From the NCBI RefSeq assembly GCF_004916975.1, contig NZ_STGQ01000001.1:1078993-1142992 (forward strand): DNA of 64,000 nt. The letters are read 5' to 3'. Source of the stretch: Paenibacillus dokdonensis (GTDB taxonomy: Bacteria; Bacillota; Bacilli; Paenibacillales; Paenibacillaceae). Positions 44,249 through 52,468 of the stretch are shown here, one piece after another. The notes beneath the pieces are model-generated. The model had not been told where the DNA came from, did no database searches, and saw nothing but the letters and a program-made list of their open reading frames with translations. Each line of letters opens with the position of its first letter. Position 1 is the first letter of the stretch. A program made the translations under genes and the position numbers.

Positions 44249-45139
44249 ATGTCACAAATTCAGACCAGCGCGGCTATTCCTTCCCGTAAAGAGCATAAAT
44301 CCGTCAAACCGATCATTATCATCCGAAACTGGCTGCTCCGTATCGTTTTGATTATTCAGGCACTGGCAGTTGTTTATCCGCTGCTGTGGAACGTTCTGGC
44401 TTCCTTCAAAACCAATGCGGAAGTCATGGAAAGTCCCTGGAGCCTTCCAAAGTCGCTGCATTGGGACAATTACGTCCGGGCATTTACTTCAGCCAAAATC
44501 GGCGATTATATGCTGAACTCTGTCATTGTTGTCGTTTTATCCATGGCGATACTCATTCTGATGGCTGTACCTACCGCTTATGTATTGGGGCGGATGCGTT
44601 TCCGCGGACAAAAGTTCATTTCGAACATCTATATGGCGGGATTATTCATCGGAGCGGTTTATATCATCGTCCCCTTATTCATTCTGATGAACGATCTGCA
44701 TATGCTTGATAACCGTTTTTGGCTTAGCGCCGTGTATGCGACAGGCACCTTATCCTTCTCGGTCTATCTGCTGACGGGATTCATGAAGTCAATCCCGCCA
44801 GACTTTGAAGAAGCGGCAATGATTGACGGCTGCGGCTATTTCTCAACACTTTTCCGGATTATCATGCCTATGGTTCGTCCAGGCATTATTACCATGGTTG
44901 TGTTCAGCTTTTTTGATTTCTGGAATGAGTATGTGCTCGCCATGACGCTGGTTACCAGCGATGCGAAGAAGACGATTCCAATCGGCCTCAGCAATCTGAT
45001 GCAGGTGCAGCAGTTTGCCACGGACTGGGGCTCCTTGTTTGCGGGTCTGGTCATCGTCCTGATTCCTACTGTCATCATTTATGTGCTGCTGCAGAAGAAG
45101 CTTACCGAGGGCATGATGCTGGGTGGAGTTAAGGGCTAG
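44249..45139 (+). CDS. MalG-type sugar ABC permease
   Basis: A 296-residue subunit starting one base after the stop of its partner, with GGGGAGTGA as binding site. Six hydrophobic segments and the EAA loop DFEEAAMIDGCGYFSTLFRI near 190-209 (followed by IMPMVRP) are present. The C-terminus LTEGMMLGGVKG is typical. No ATPase gene follows. Confidence 0.88.
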   Translation: MSQIQTSAAIPSRKEHKSVKPIIIIRNWLLRIVLIIQALAVVYPLLWNVLASFKTNAEVMESPWSLPKSLHWDNYVRAFTSAKIGDYMLNSVIVVVLSMAILILMAVPTAYVLGRMRFRGQKFISNIYMAGLFIGAVYIIVPLFILMNDLHMLDNRFWLSAVYATGTLSFSVYLLTGFMKSIPPDFEEAAMIDGCGYFSTLFRIIMPMVRPGIITMVVFSFFDFWNEYVLAMTLVTSDAKKTIPIGLSNLMQVQQFATDWGSLFAGLVIVLIPTVIIYVLLQKKLTEGMMLGGVKG

Positions 45140-45169
45140 AAGGCAAAAATATATTCAAATTATGCTATC

Positions 45170-45216
45170 CCATTAGCCCTGTTTCTGGCTTATAATAGGC
45201 CGGACAGGGCTAATGG
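45170..45216 (+). promoter_or_regulatory. Inverted repeat flanking the -10 box ahead of the beta-galactosidase gene
   Basis: CCATTAGCCCTGT (45170-45182) and ACAGGGCTAATGG (45204-45216) are perfect 13-base complements 21 bases apart. TATAAT (45191-45196) sits between them. A partial third copy, ACAGGGC, lies at 45233-45239. No good -35 is visible at 16-18 bases, which fits a promoter that needs an activator. Confidence 0.62.
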
Positions 45217-45263
45217 CAAGTAAAGGGCCAAAACAGGGCACCGAAAGGGAGAGGTTGAACGTA

Positions 45264-47021
45264 ATGGCAGAGCTTAAGGTTCAAGGAAACGATTTTATGT
45301 ATGAAGGGAGTCCCCTTCGCATTTTCTCAGGTTCCATTCATTACTTCCGCGTGGTTCCGGAATATTGGCGAGACCGGCTGCTGAAGCTGAAGGCATGCGG
45401 ATTCAATACGGTCGAAACGTATGTGGCGTGGAATGTTCATGAACCGGAGGAAGGAAACTTCGTTTTTGACGGACTTGGTGATATCGAAAAGTTTATCCGG
45501 ACGGCCGGCGAGTTGGATCTGCATGTCATCGTGCGTCCAAGCCCATATATTTGCGCCGAGTGGGAATTCGGTGGACTTCCGGCTTGGCTGCTGGCAGACA
45601 CCTCGATGTATCTTCGCTGTTTTGACCGCGCTTTCCTGGATAAGGTAGATCATTATTTCGATGAGCTGCTTCCTCGACTGAAGCCGCTTCTGTGTACAAA
45701 CGGCGGTCCGATTATTGCCATGCAGATCGAAAACGAATATGGAAGCTATGGTAACGACAAGCAGTATTTGAACTATCTGAAGGATGGAATGATCAGCCGC
45801 GGCATGGATGTGCTGCTGTTCACCTCCGACGGTCCAGAGGATCATATGCTTCAGGGAGGCATGGTGGAAGGGGTACTGGAAACCGTCAATTTTGGATCCC
45901 GAGCCCAAGAAGCGTTCGAGAAGCTGCGCGAATATCAGCCTGAAGGCCCTTTGATGTGCATGGAATTCTGGAACGGATGGTTTGATCACTGGATGGAGGA
46001 GCATCAGTCTCGTCCGGCGGATGATGTGGCAGAAGCCCTCGATGAGATGCTTCGGGAAGGGGCTTCGGTGAACTTTTACATGTTCCATGGAGGCACTAAT
46101 TTTGGCTTCTACAATGGAGCCAATCATATCCAGCGCTATGAGCCCACAGTAACGAGTTATGATTACGACACGCTCCTCAGCGAGTCAGGAGACCCGACAC
46201 CGAAGTTTTATGCTGTACGTGAAATTCTTTCGAGGTATACGGAACTGCCGGAGCTCGAGCTGCCTGAACCGATCCGCAAAAAGGCATATGGCCAAGTGAA
46301 CATGACTGAGCAGGCCGGGTTATTCAGCAATCTGGAAAAGCTTGCGCAGCCGATCCGCCACGCCAGTCCTTTACCGATGGAGAAGGTTGGACAAAGCTAC
46401 GGCTTTATCCTGTATTCCACACGGATTAGTGGTCCGAGAAAGGGCTTTGAGCTGGTGCTTCAGGATGTGCGTGACCGTGCACTTGTGTTTGCGGACGGTA
46501 AATATAGGGGGACAGTAGAACGCTGGAATCCGGCAGCCATTCCCCTTGATATTCCGGCTGAAGGCTTGAAACTGGATGTACTGGTTGAAAACATGGGGCG
46601 TGTCAACTATGGACCGCTGATGAGAGATTCTAAGGGGATCACCGAGGGAATCCGCCTCGGCAACCAGTTCTTGTACGATTGGACGATCCATCCGCTGCCG
46701 ATGAAGGACTTGTCTGATCTTCATTTTGAGCCATTGCGGGAAGGGGAAGCATCCGCACAAGAGGAAACACCATCATTCTACAGAGGGTTATTTGAGGTAA
46801 GCGATAAAGCAGACACCTTTATCCGTCTTGATGGCTGGAAAAAAGGCGTTGTGTATGTGAACGGCTTCAACCTGGGACGCTATTGGGAAGCGGGTCCGCA
46901 AAAAACGCTGTATATTCCCGCTCCTCTTCTGAAGGACGGCAGCAACGAGCTGGTCATCTTCGAACTTCACGGAACAAGCCAGCCGGTTGTCAGCCTTGTG
47001 GATGCTCCGGATCTGGGATAA
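45264..47021 (+). CDS. Beta-galactosidase (GH35)
   Basis: A 585-residue cytoplasmic enzyme that removes beta-galactose residues. The TIM barrel carries FSGSIHYFRVVPEYWRDRL near the N-terminus, AWNVHEPEEGNF, the acid/base Glu158 in IENEYGSYGND, the nucleophile Glu234 in MCMEFWNGWFDHW, and MFHGGTNFGFYNGA. C-terminal beta domains include GWKKGVVYVNGFNLGRYWEA. ATG 45264 has GGGAGAGG nine bases upstream; an in-frame ATG at 45213 overlaps the operator repeat. Own promoter region at 45170-45216, so it may be expressed separately from the ABC operon. Confidence 0.93.
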   Translation: MAELKVQGNDFMYEGSPLRIFSGSIHYFRVVPEYWRDRLLKLKACGFNTVETYVAWNVHEPEEGNFVFDGLGDIEKFIRTAGELDLHVIVRPSPYICAEWEFGGLPAWLLADTSMYLRCFDRAFLDKVDHYFDELLPRLKPLLCTNGGPIIAMQIENEYGSYGNDKQYLNYLKDGMISRGMDVLLFTSDGPEDHMLQGGMVEGVLETVNFGSRAQEAFEKLREYQPEGPLMCMEFWNGWFDHWMEEHQSRPADDVAEALDEMLREGASVNFYMFHGGTNFGFYNGANHIQRYEPTVTSYDYDTLLSESGDPTPKFYAVREILSRYTELPELELPEPIRKKAYGQVNMTEQAGLFSNLEKLAQPIRHASPLPMEKVGQSYGFILYSTRISGPRKGFELVLQDVRDRALVFADGKYRGTVERWNPAAIPLDIPAEGLKLDVLVENMGRVNYGPLMRDSKGITEGIRLGNQFLYDWTIHPLPMKDLSDLHFEPLREGEASAQEETPSFYRGLFEVSDKADTFIRLDGWKKGVVYVNGFNLGRYWEAGPQKTLYIPAPLLKDGSNELVIFELHGTSQPVVSLVDAPDLG

Positions 47022-47029
47022 ACATAAGT

Positions 47030-47082
47030 AGGGGATGTTCCTCAGGTCAAATTTAATGACCTGGGAACATCCCCTTTATTTT
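47030..47082. terminator. Bidirectional terminator between the beta-galactosidase and lipoprotein genes
   Basis: AGGGGATGTTCC (47030-47041) pairs with the complementary GGAACATCCCCT ending at 47075, and CAGGTCA pairs with TGACCTG inside; TTATTTT follows on the plus strand. It serves converging genes. Confidence 0.9.
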
Positions 47083-47105
47083 GCTGTATTTTATTTGTCT
47101 ATATT

Positions 47106-47759
47106 TTACTTCGATGTTCCGGGTTCATCCTTGTTAATTGCGATGATGCCATACTTGTCCTTCTCATCAGCTGATGCGCCAAACCAGATTTCTCCGTTGC
47201 CTGCCATGACACCTTGGTAATTGACGAACAACGTATTGAGCTTTTGATCCGCCAGTGCCTTTTTGACGGAGTCGGTCATGATGTTATCGTAGTCGGCGAT
47301 AAAAGCCGATTTATCCTTAACATTTTTGCTTTTGCCGTTTTCGTTGACGCGGAGCGGGAAGAGAACATATTCTGCGACCTGTTCCTTGCTGCCCGATGCG
47401 ACAGCCGTCTGTACGGCCTTGAAGATCTCGTTAAACTTATCCGGATTATCTATACCTGCGACTTCATAAGGATTCGCCCCGCTCGATGGTGTCTGGGGAT
47501 TATCCGGCGTCTCGACTTTGGGCGTGGTCACCGGCCCCGTTGTTTCCTTGCTGTCGGTAGCTGCGCCGTCCGGTGAGGTTTTGGAATCATTGACGCTGTT
47601 TTCTGCCGGCTGACCAGACCCCGTTTCGGCTGCTTTTGTAGAAGTGTCCGACACTTTATTACTATCGCCGCATGCGGATAGGGCGATACTTAAGCTAAGT
47701 ACAACCGCGGTGGACCATATTTTTACAGGAAATTTTTTAGGGCGTTCATTGAAATTCAT
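47106..47759 (-). CDS. Uncharacterised lipoprotein
   Basis: A 217-residue secreted lipoprotein of unknown function. Signal FPVKIWSTAVVLSLSIALSA then Cys at about residue 30, a Thr/Ser/Pro-rich linker to about residue 100 (TTPKVETPDNPQTPSSGANP), and a small C-terminal domain (about 105-215; FNEIFKAVQTAVASGSKEQV, VNENGKSKNVKDKSAFIADY, FVNYQGVMAGNGEIWFGAS) that resembles secreted NTF2-like or DUF4440-type modules. ATG 47759 has GAGAGG upstream; the ATG nine bases earlier is too close. Convergent to the beta-galactosidase gene. Confidence 0.75.
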   Translation of the reverse strand: MNFNERPKKFPVKIWSTAVVLSLSIALSACGDSNKVSDTSTKAAETGSGQPAENSVNDSKTSPDGAATDSKETTGPVTTPKVETPDNPQTPSSGANPYEVAGIDNPDKFNEIFKAVQTAVASGSKEQVAEYVLFPLRVNENGKSKNVKDKSAFIADYDNIMTDSVKKALADQKLNTLFVNYQGVMAGNGEIWFGASADEKDKYGIIAINKDEPGTSK

Positions 47760-47852
47760 AGGGATCATCCTCTCTAAACCTGATGTTGACGACTACAGTA
47801 AACCTTAACCCATCGTCCATATTTTAAACAAACAGAGAGATGGGCATCAAGT

Positions 47853-48749
47853 TCATTGCTCCTGCTCGCCATCTTCGTACCAAGGGTTTAGGTGAACCAT
47901 GACATCTCCGACCAGCTTCATCCGCTGCATGATCGTTTTTTTGACCTCCCGGCTCACATCATGGCCTTCTTTAACCGTCAGCTGATTGGGAACACTCACC
48001 TTTACATCTACAATAATGGCATTTCCCAGTTCTCTGGCGCGGATGCTATCCACCCGTTTAACATTCGGTACAGAATAGATGATGGAGCTTAGCTCGGCCA
48101 GCTGCTCATTCGTAATATTTTTGTCCATTAAAATATCGATGGCTTCACGGCCCATTTTGAAGCCCAACCGGATTACGAGATAAGATACGATAATACCCGC
48201 GGCAGAGTCACCATATTCGGTATAGGCTAAATGGAAATGATCTCCGATTAAGGAGATGCCGATACCGACAAAAGCGGCCGCAGACGCATATACATCGGCA
48301 ATGTGATCATAGGCGGTTGCGATCAGACTGCGGCTGTTCTCCGCTCTCCCGATGCGGATACAGTACATATACAGCGCCTGTTTCCAGATTAAAGAGATCA
48401 AAGCTGCGACAAGGGATATCCAGCTGGCTGCGGCAGGCGGCTCGAAAAAGGACTCCACAGACTTATAGACCATCAAAAGTGCAGCCATAATCAAAATAAT
48501 GGCTACGATGCCGGAGGCGATGGCTTCTGCTTTCCCATGTCCGTAAGGGTGATCCTCATCCGCCGGTTTTCTGCTAACAAGCGCAGAGGTCAGGGCGGCA
48601 ATGGTAGCCACAACGTCACCAGCATTATGTATACCGTCTGCCACGAGCACCTTACTATTGAAAATAAGACCGGTAACAATTTTTAAAATCGTCAACAGGA
48701 CATTGCTGATCAAACTGACCCATACTGCAAAAATGGATTTATTCGCCAC
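47853..48749 (-). CDS. Cation diffusion facilitator family transporter
   Basis: This 298-residue membrane exporter of divalent metals has about six segments. Metal-site motifs are VADGIHNAGDVVATIAAL (HxxxD, His41 and Asp45 approximately), DHPYGHGKAEAIASG between segments, and TAYDHIADVYASAAAFVGIG (second HxxxD). The cytoplasmic C-terminal domain has VDIKVSVPNQLTVKEGHDVS. GTG start at 48749 has AAGGAG nine bases upstream. Metal specificity (Zn, Mn, Fe) is not decided by sequence alone. Confidence 0.9.
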   Translation of the reverse strand: MANKSIFAVWVSLISNVLLTILKIVTGLIFNSKVLVADGIHNAGDVVATIAALTSALVSRKPADEDHPYGHGKAEAIASGIVAIILIMAALLMVYKSVESFFEPPAAASWISLVAALISLIWKQALYMYCIRIGRAENSRSLIATAYDHIADVYASAAAFVGIGISLIGDHFHLAYTEYGDSAAGIIVSYLVIRLGFKMGREAIDILMDKNITNEQLAELSSIIYSVPNVKRVDSIRARELGNAIIVDVKVSVPNQLTVKEGHDVSREVKKTIMQRMKLVGDVMVHLNPWYEDGEQEQ

Positions 48750-48914
48750 GTAAATGTTCTCCTTGGGTGAAATATGATTTCATTCTATATATCATAACCT
48801 TATTAAGATGCCTTTTAACAAAAGATGGGTATAATTCCTCAAGTTAAAAGTATTCAGCATAAGAATAAAATATATTCATGAAGGTTGGAGCGACGGGCTA
48901 TTTTTCGACTCAAA

Positions 48915-48990
48915 ACCAAAAAACTCCCCAAAGCGCTGCAGATTCCTTCATGACTTAGAAAGGAAATGCTGTTTTACGCTGGGGAGTTTA
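48915..48990 (-). terminator. Terminator of the secreted propeller-like protein gene
   Basis: On the minus strand AAACTCCCC and GCG pair with CGC and GGGGAGTTT across a long, partly paired loop, followed by a T run. It lies 20 bases after the stop at 49010. Confidence 0.65.
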
Positions 48991-49009
48991 TTCAGATAAG
49001 CAATAATGA

Positions 49010-50203
49010 TTACAGACTGGCCGGATATCCAATTTTGATCAAGGTGGGAGCTCCGTCCGCAGAACCAATCAGCAGGGCTGAATCCTTATGATCCGGATTA
49101 TTCAAAGGCTGTACGATAAGTCCGCTGTTAAAGGTTGTCCGGTTGATGACTTTATTCCACTCCGTATCTCCGGTACTGCCAAGCTTCCATACAAACTGCT
49201 TCGAGACCGTACCATGCCAATCCTGACTGACCGTTCCGGTTGCCAGGAAACCGCCTCCGGGAGCAGGCTGGATATCGTTTAGCATACTACGGTCCAGAGA
49301 AGGATCCGGCTTTTGTACCCACTGCAGAGAACCGTCATGCTGAAAACCCATGACATAGCCTGTTGTTAAATAGCGATATCCGCCATCCGGGTTCGGATGA
49401 TTATAGTAGCCGGCAAGCGCCAAATCGCCGCTGCTTCCTTCGGACAAGGCAGTAATCCATAAGTTTTGAGTATCCTCCGCAGGATCGAAGCGCTTCTGCC
49501 AGAGTGATTTCAGATTCTTATCCCATTTTGCGACGAAAATCTGTTCATTGTTATTGTCAGCTACTGATTCTGCAGATATCACAAAACCCCCGTCCGATAA
49601 CGCGGTCAACGTATCCACATTGTCGAAAGTAGCACCGGAAAGCTCTTGATCCTTCATGAACTTACCGTTCTTGGAAATATGAACCAACCGAAGCGTACTA
49701 GCATTAGGTGTTTCTGCAGGTGCAGTGACAGCGGCAATGTAGCTTTTGTCCTTTAGCTGAACGGCATAGCGAACGAGGCTTGCCGGGTCAGTGGAAGAGA
49801 AATTATAATCCCATTCCAGTTTCCCTGATGGACCTAGCTTCATCATATAACTTCCACCGGCAATCAGGGAACCATGATCTTGAGTCCAATGAAATGAAGA
49901 GATATATTCGAGCTTTTGCTTGGAAAACGTGGCAACGGGTTTGATCTGCCCATAGGCTCCGATAGCAGTCACCTGAACCTCTCCATCCCGTATAGCGGCA
50001 AAGGCCAACTGGTTATCATCATGCTCAAATACAGCGCCATCAGGTAACTGAATGGTCGTATATGAAAGCATTTCAGGCGGGGCTTGCATGGAAGGCTCAG
50101 CCTGCACATGGGCTGAAAGGGGAAGAAGTAAGATGGCTGATACAGCAGCCAGCAACAGATTTCTGGTTCGTCTCACAGTCCTTGTTGTCTTGCGTTTGTA
50201 CAT
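49010..50203 (-). CDS. Secreted protein with propeller-like repeats, function unknown
   Basis: A 397-residue exported protein: basic N-terminus, signal NLLLAAVSAILLLPLSAHVQ and cleavage after AHVQA (about residue 35). The body has repeats of the kind GGFVISAESVADNNNEQIFV, SGDLALAGYYNHP and GGGFLATGTVSQDWHGTVS, each with a WDKNLKSLWQK- or QHDGSLQWVQK-like end, consistent with beta-propeller blades of about 45-50 residues. No catalytic residues or known family can be named. It stands alone between terminator and divergent spacing. Confidence 0.72.
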   Translation of the reverse strand: MYKRKTTRTVRRTRNLLLAAVSAILLLPLSAHVQAEPSMQAPPEMLSYTTIQLPDGAVFEHDDNQLAFAAIRDGEVQVTAIGAYGQIKPVATFSKQKLEYISSFHWTQDHGSLIAGGSYMMKLGPSGKLEWDYNFSSTDPASLVRYAVQLKDKSYIAAVTAPAETPNASTLRLVHISKNGKFMKDQELSGATFDNVDTLTALSDGGFVISAESVADNNNEQIFVAKWDKNLKSLWQKRFDPAEDTQNLWITALSEGSSGDLALAGYYNHPNPDGGYRYLTTGYVMGFQHDGSLQWVQKPDPSLDRSMLNDIQPAPGGGFLATGTVSQDWHGTVSKQFVWKLGSTGDTEWNKVINRTTFNSGLIVQPLNNPDHKDSALLIGSADGAPTLIKIGYPASL

Positions 50204-50344
50204 CTCTGATCACTCGCTTCATATCAGTTTTGTCCGGGCTCATTCTATTATGGGCGCCGGCAAAACCGCCTTCAAGCGCAATTAGTCTTGACTTGCACTA
50301 GTAATGTATCGACCGAACGGACCGGTAAGAAGGAACTAACCATC

Positions 50345-50992
50345 TTATGCGAGCGGCAGCTTGAACGACTTATTGAATAGCGGATAAAGCCATTTGACAC
50401 CGTTTGGCGTAAGCGTATCAGCAATCAGATGCGAAGCATATCCGGCTGTTGCCACCAGCATAATACCATCAATCTGCAGCTGATTCTGAAGACCCGAACC
50501 GATAGCGGCCCATAGTACTAGTGCCCAGACTGTGTGTGTCATTCCGCGGTGCTTCAACCATGGAGCAGCCGCTACGAAAATGCCGAAGCCTACAAGCCAC
50601 ATCATATGATGAGACCAGCCGTTATACAGCAGCAGGCATCCAATGGCGCTGACAAGGATGTTTCGTAAGAGACCGTCTTTGATAATCAGGCCTAGCAGAA
50701 ACAGGCTGAGCGCTGCCAGGGAATACTCCAGGACGAAATAATGCTCCGTGAAATACAACCAGGTAAGAATCACGATGAGAAGCAGGCCGGACCAATACAG
50801 CATTTCCCGCAGCCATTTGGAAAACTGACCGATCTTCGAACTCAGCATGCTTGGACCATCCAGATCGGCACTAAGCGCTGAGAGAGCGGAAACCGCGACA
50901 TAGAGGGCGGCATGTTTCAACGTGAATGGATAGTGGGCGGCCGCGGCCGCTCCGATGGCAACGCCGATGGCCAAATGTGTTGAACCTTTCAT
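50345..50992 (-). CDS. YdjM-like metal-dependent hydrolase, membrane protein
   Basis: A 215-residue integral membrane protein. MKGSTHLAIGVAIGAAAAAH (His6), SALSADLDGPSMLSSKIGQF (Asp pair near 42-44) and KHRGMTHTVWALVLW (HRGxTHT near 148-154) plus SHLIADTLTPNGVKWLYP are the conserved histidine and aspartate signatures of the YdjM (DUF457-type) family. Such proteins are called metal-dependent hydrolases or LexA-regulated membrane proteins; the substrate is unknown. AGGAGGAAC-type binding site precedes the ATG. Confidence 0.85.
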   Translation of the reverse strand: MKGSTHLAIGVAIGAAAAAHYPFTLKHAALYVAVSALSALSADLDGPSMLSSKIGQFSKWLREMLYWSGLLLIVILTWLYFTEHYFVLEYSLAALSLFLLGLIIKDGLLRNILVSAIGCLLLYNGWSHHMMWLVGFGIFVAAAPWLKHRGMTHTVWALVLWAAIGSGLQNQLQIDGIMLVATAGYASHLIADTLTPNGVKWLYPLFNKSFKLPLA

Positions 50993-51130
50993 TGTTCCTC
51001 CTCTGACTGACTAAGATGTTTTTTTAGGCAAACATATGTTTGCTACCATATTATACATGCTGAACCTGCATTTGCGCAAAGCTTCTATGAAAAATGATTC
51101 ATGCAGAGTATGTATGACTTAGCTGCAGCT

Positions 51131-51376
51131 TTATGGTTCTGAAAGTTTCGGCTCGGGGTCTGCTGAAGCCCTGGGCAAGTCTCTCCTTCCCAGTAAGTAA
51201 TCAATGGATACCTGAAACAGATCCGCAAGTCGGTTCAGAGTCTCATAATCCGGTTTTCTTCGGTTTTTTTCATAATGAGACAATGCGGCTCTGCTGATTC
51301 CAATCGAAGCGGATAATTCCTCTTGTGTCCAGCCCTTCTGTTCACGAAGCTCCGCAATCCGGTGACCGTACTTCAT
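51131..51376 (-). CDS. Small XRE-family transcriptional regulator
   Basis: An 81-residue single-domain regulator: HRIAELREQKGWTQEELSAS, IGISRAALSHYEKNRRKPDY and ETLNRLADLFQVSIDYLLGR form a complete helix-turn-helix of the SinR/Xre type (residues 3-65), with a short acidic tail. ATG 51376 has GGAGGGTG upstream; the longer frame to 51490 would cover the promoter. It is divergent from the exopolysaccharide operon. The palindrome at 51430-51444 in its own promoter suggests autoregulation. Confidence 0.88.
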   Translation of the reverse strand: MKYGHRIAELREQKGWTQEELSASIGISRAALSHYEKNRRKPDYETLNRLADLFQVSIDYLLGRRDLPRASADPEPKLSEP

Positions 51377-51429
51377 TCGTTCCCACCCTCCGTATTCGAT
51401 TCCAAGGCCAATTAAATAACGCTTGACAT

Positions 51430-51471
51430 GATACAAAATGTATCGTAAATTAACAGTGTCGTCAATAGTTA
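51430..51471 (-). promoter_or_regulatory. XRE regulator promoter with GATACAAAATGTATC operator
   Basis: On the minus strand TTGACG, 17-base spacer, TACATT forms a promoter. Its -10 overlaps the perfect palindrome GATACA-AAA-TGTATC (51430-51444), the kind of site bound by Xre-type repressors. A related site, GATACATATTGTTAC, lies at 51638-51652 before the exopolysaccharide operon. Confidence 0.6.
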
Positions 51472-51479
51472 ATATGCAT

Positions 51480-51566
51480 TTTGGAACCATTTTCCTAAAA
51501 AATCAGGTTCCAAACTCCCTTGATTACCCTTGATATTTGCCTAATGGTGCAAGTTTGGACTGTAAT
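51480..51566 (+). promoter_or_regulatory. Inverted repeat and putative promoter of the exopolysaccharide operon
   Basis: TTTGGAACC (51480-51488) and GGTTCCAAA (51506-51514) are perfect nine-base complements, 17 bases apart. Downstream TTGCCT (51537-51542), 18-base spacer, TGTAAT (51561-51566) is a possible promoter, leaving a leader of about 110 bases before the start at 51683. The 306-base gap 51377-51682 is accounted for by this, the XRE promoter and the second XRE-like site. Confidence 0.45.
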
Positions 51567-51682
51567 TCAAAATCTCATCAAGTCCCTTCAGATTTCGCTC
51601 TTCATCAACAATAAATGCTGTCGATTTCATCTAAAATGATACATATTGTTACAAAAGTTCTGAAGAAACAGGTGCTGATAAG

Positions 51683-52414
51683 ATGATTGATACCCATTGC
51701 CACATCATTCCCGGCGTAGATGACGGTCCGAGCTCCACCGAGGGAGCGCTTCGCATGGCTGCGGCGGCTGTGAAGGAGGGAATCCATACGATTATTGCTA
51801 CACCGCATCATGCCACAAAAAGATACATTAACACAGCCCGGAAAATTCAGCGGAGAGTGGAAGCTCTGAACAGCAAGCTGAAGAAAAACAATATCCCGCT
51901 GAAGATTTATCCAGGACAGGAATTCCGCCTAACTGATGCCTTCCGGTCAGAACATCAGGCTGGCCGGATTCAAACACTTGCTGAAAGCTCTTATCTGCTT
52001 GTCGAACTGCCATCCCGCGGCATACCCGATTATTTCCAAGAATTTTTGGCTTACATAAAACAGCATGGTATTCACGCTGTGATCGCACATCCAGAAAGGA
52101 ACCTAGGCATCATACGAAACCCGGATCAGGTGTTTGCATGGATTGAACAGCATGATGTAAGGCTACAGGTGACAACCCAGTCGCTTATCGGTTTTTTCGG
52201 TGAGGAGGTACAAAAAACTGCTTCATATCTATGTAGAAAACGATGGATTCACTTGATCGGAAGCGATGCTCACAGTACCTACCGGAGGAGTTTTTACACA
52301 AAGGAAGGATATGAAGTGCTTGAGCGGCTGTGCGGGCCAGCCTATCTGCAAGCTTTGCAGCAGCATGCGTCCCAATTAATCCTAGGAGGAAAGATTGGCG
52401 ATCTGCATACCTAG
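51683..52414 (+). CDS. CpsB/YwqE-type protein tyrosine phosphatase (PHP domain)
   Basis: A 243-residue manganese-dependent phosphatase that removes phosphate from the BY-kinase of the same operon and so controls polymer assembly. PHP-domain metal ligands are in MIDTHCHIIPGVDDGPSS (residues 1-18), ATPHHATKRY near 40-49, IYPGQEFRL, HAVIAHPERN near 130-139 and GSDAHSTYRR near 192-201. First gene of the operon. Confidence 0.93.
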   Translation: MIDTHCHIIPGVDDGPSSTEGALRMAAAAVKEGIHTIIATPHHATKRYINTARKIQRRVEALNSKLKKNNIPLKIYPGQEFRLTDAFRSEHQAGRIQTLAESSYLLVELPSRGIPDYFQEFLAYIKQHGIHAVIAHPERNLGIIRNPDQVFAWIEQHDVRLQVTTQSLIGFFGEEVQKTASYLCRKRWIHLIGSDAHSTYRRSFYTKEGYEVLERLCGPAYLQALQQHASQLILGGKIGDLHT

Positions 52415-52468
52415 TTCCGGGAAAAAAGCCACCCGGGTTCAAATCGTACAAGAATTGGGGGAGTCCTA

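Noticed and set aside
45327..46127. Minus-strand open frame of 266 codons opposite the beta-galactosidase gene
   Set aside because: Covers the GH35 catalytic region on the other strand and has no coding character of its own.
48831..48990. Small RNA on the plus strand between TATAAT near 48831 and the hairpin at 48930-48990
   Set aside because: No acceptable -35 at 16-18 bases, and the hairpin is explained as the terminator of the minus-strand gene.
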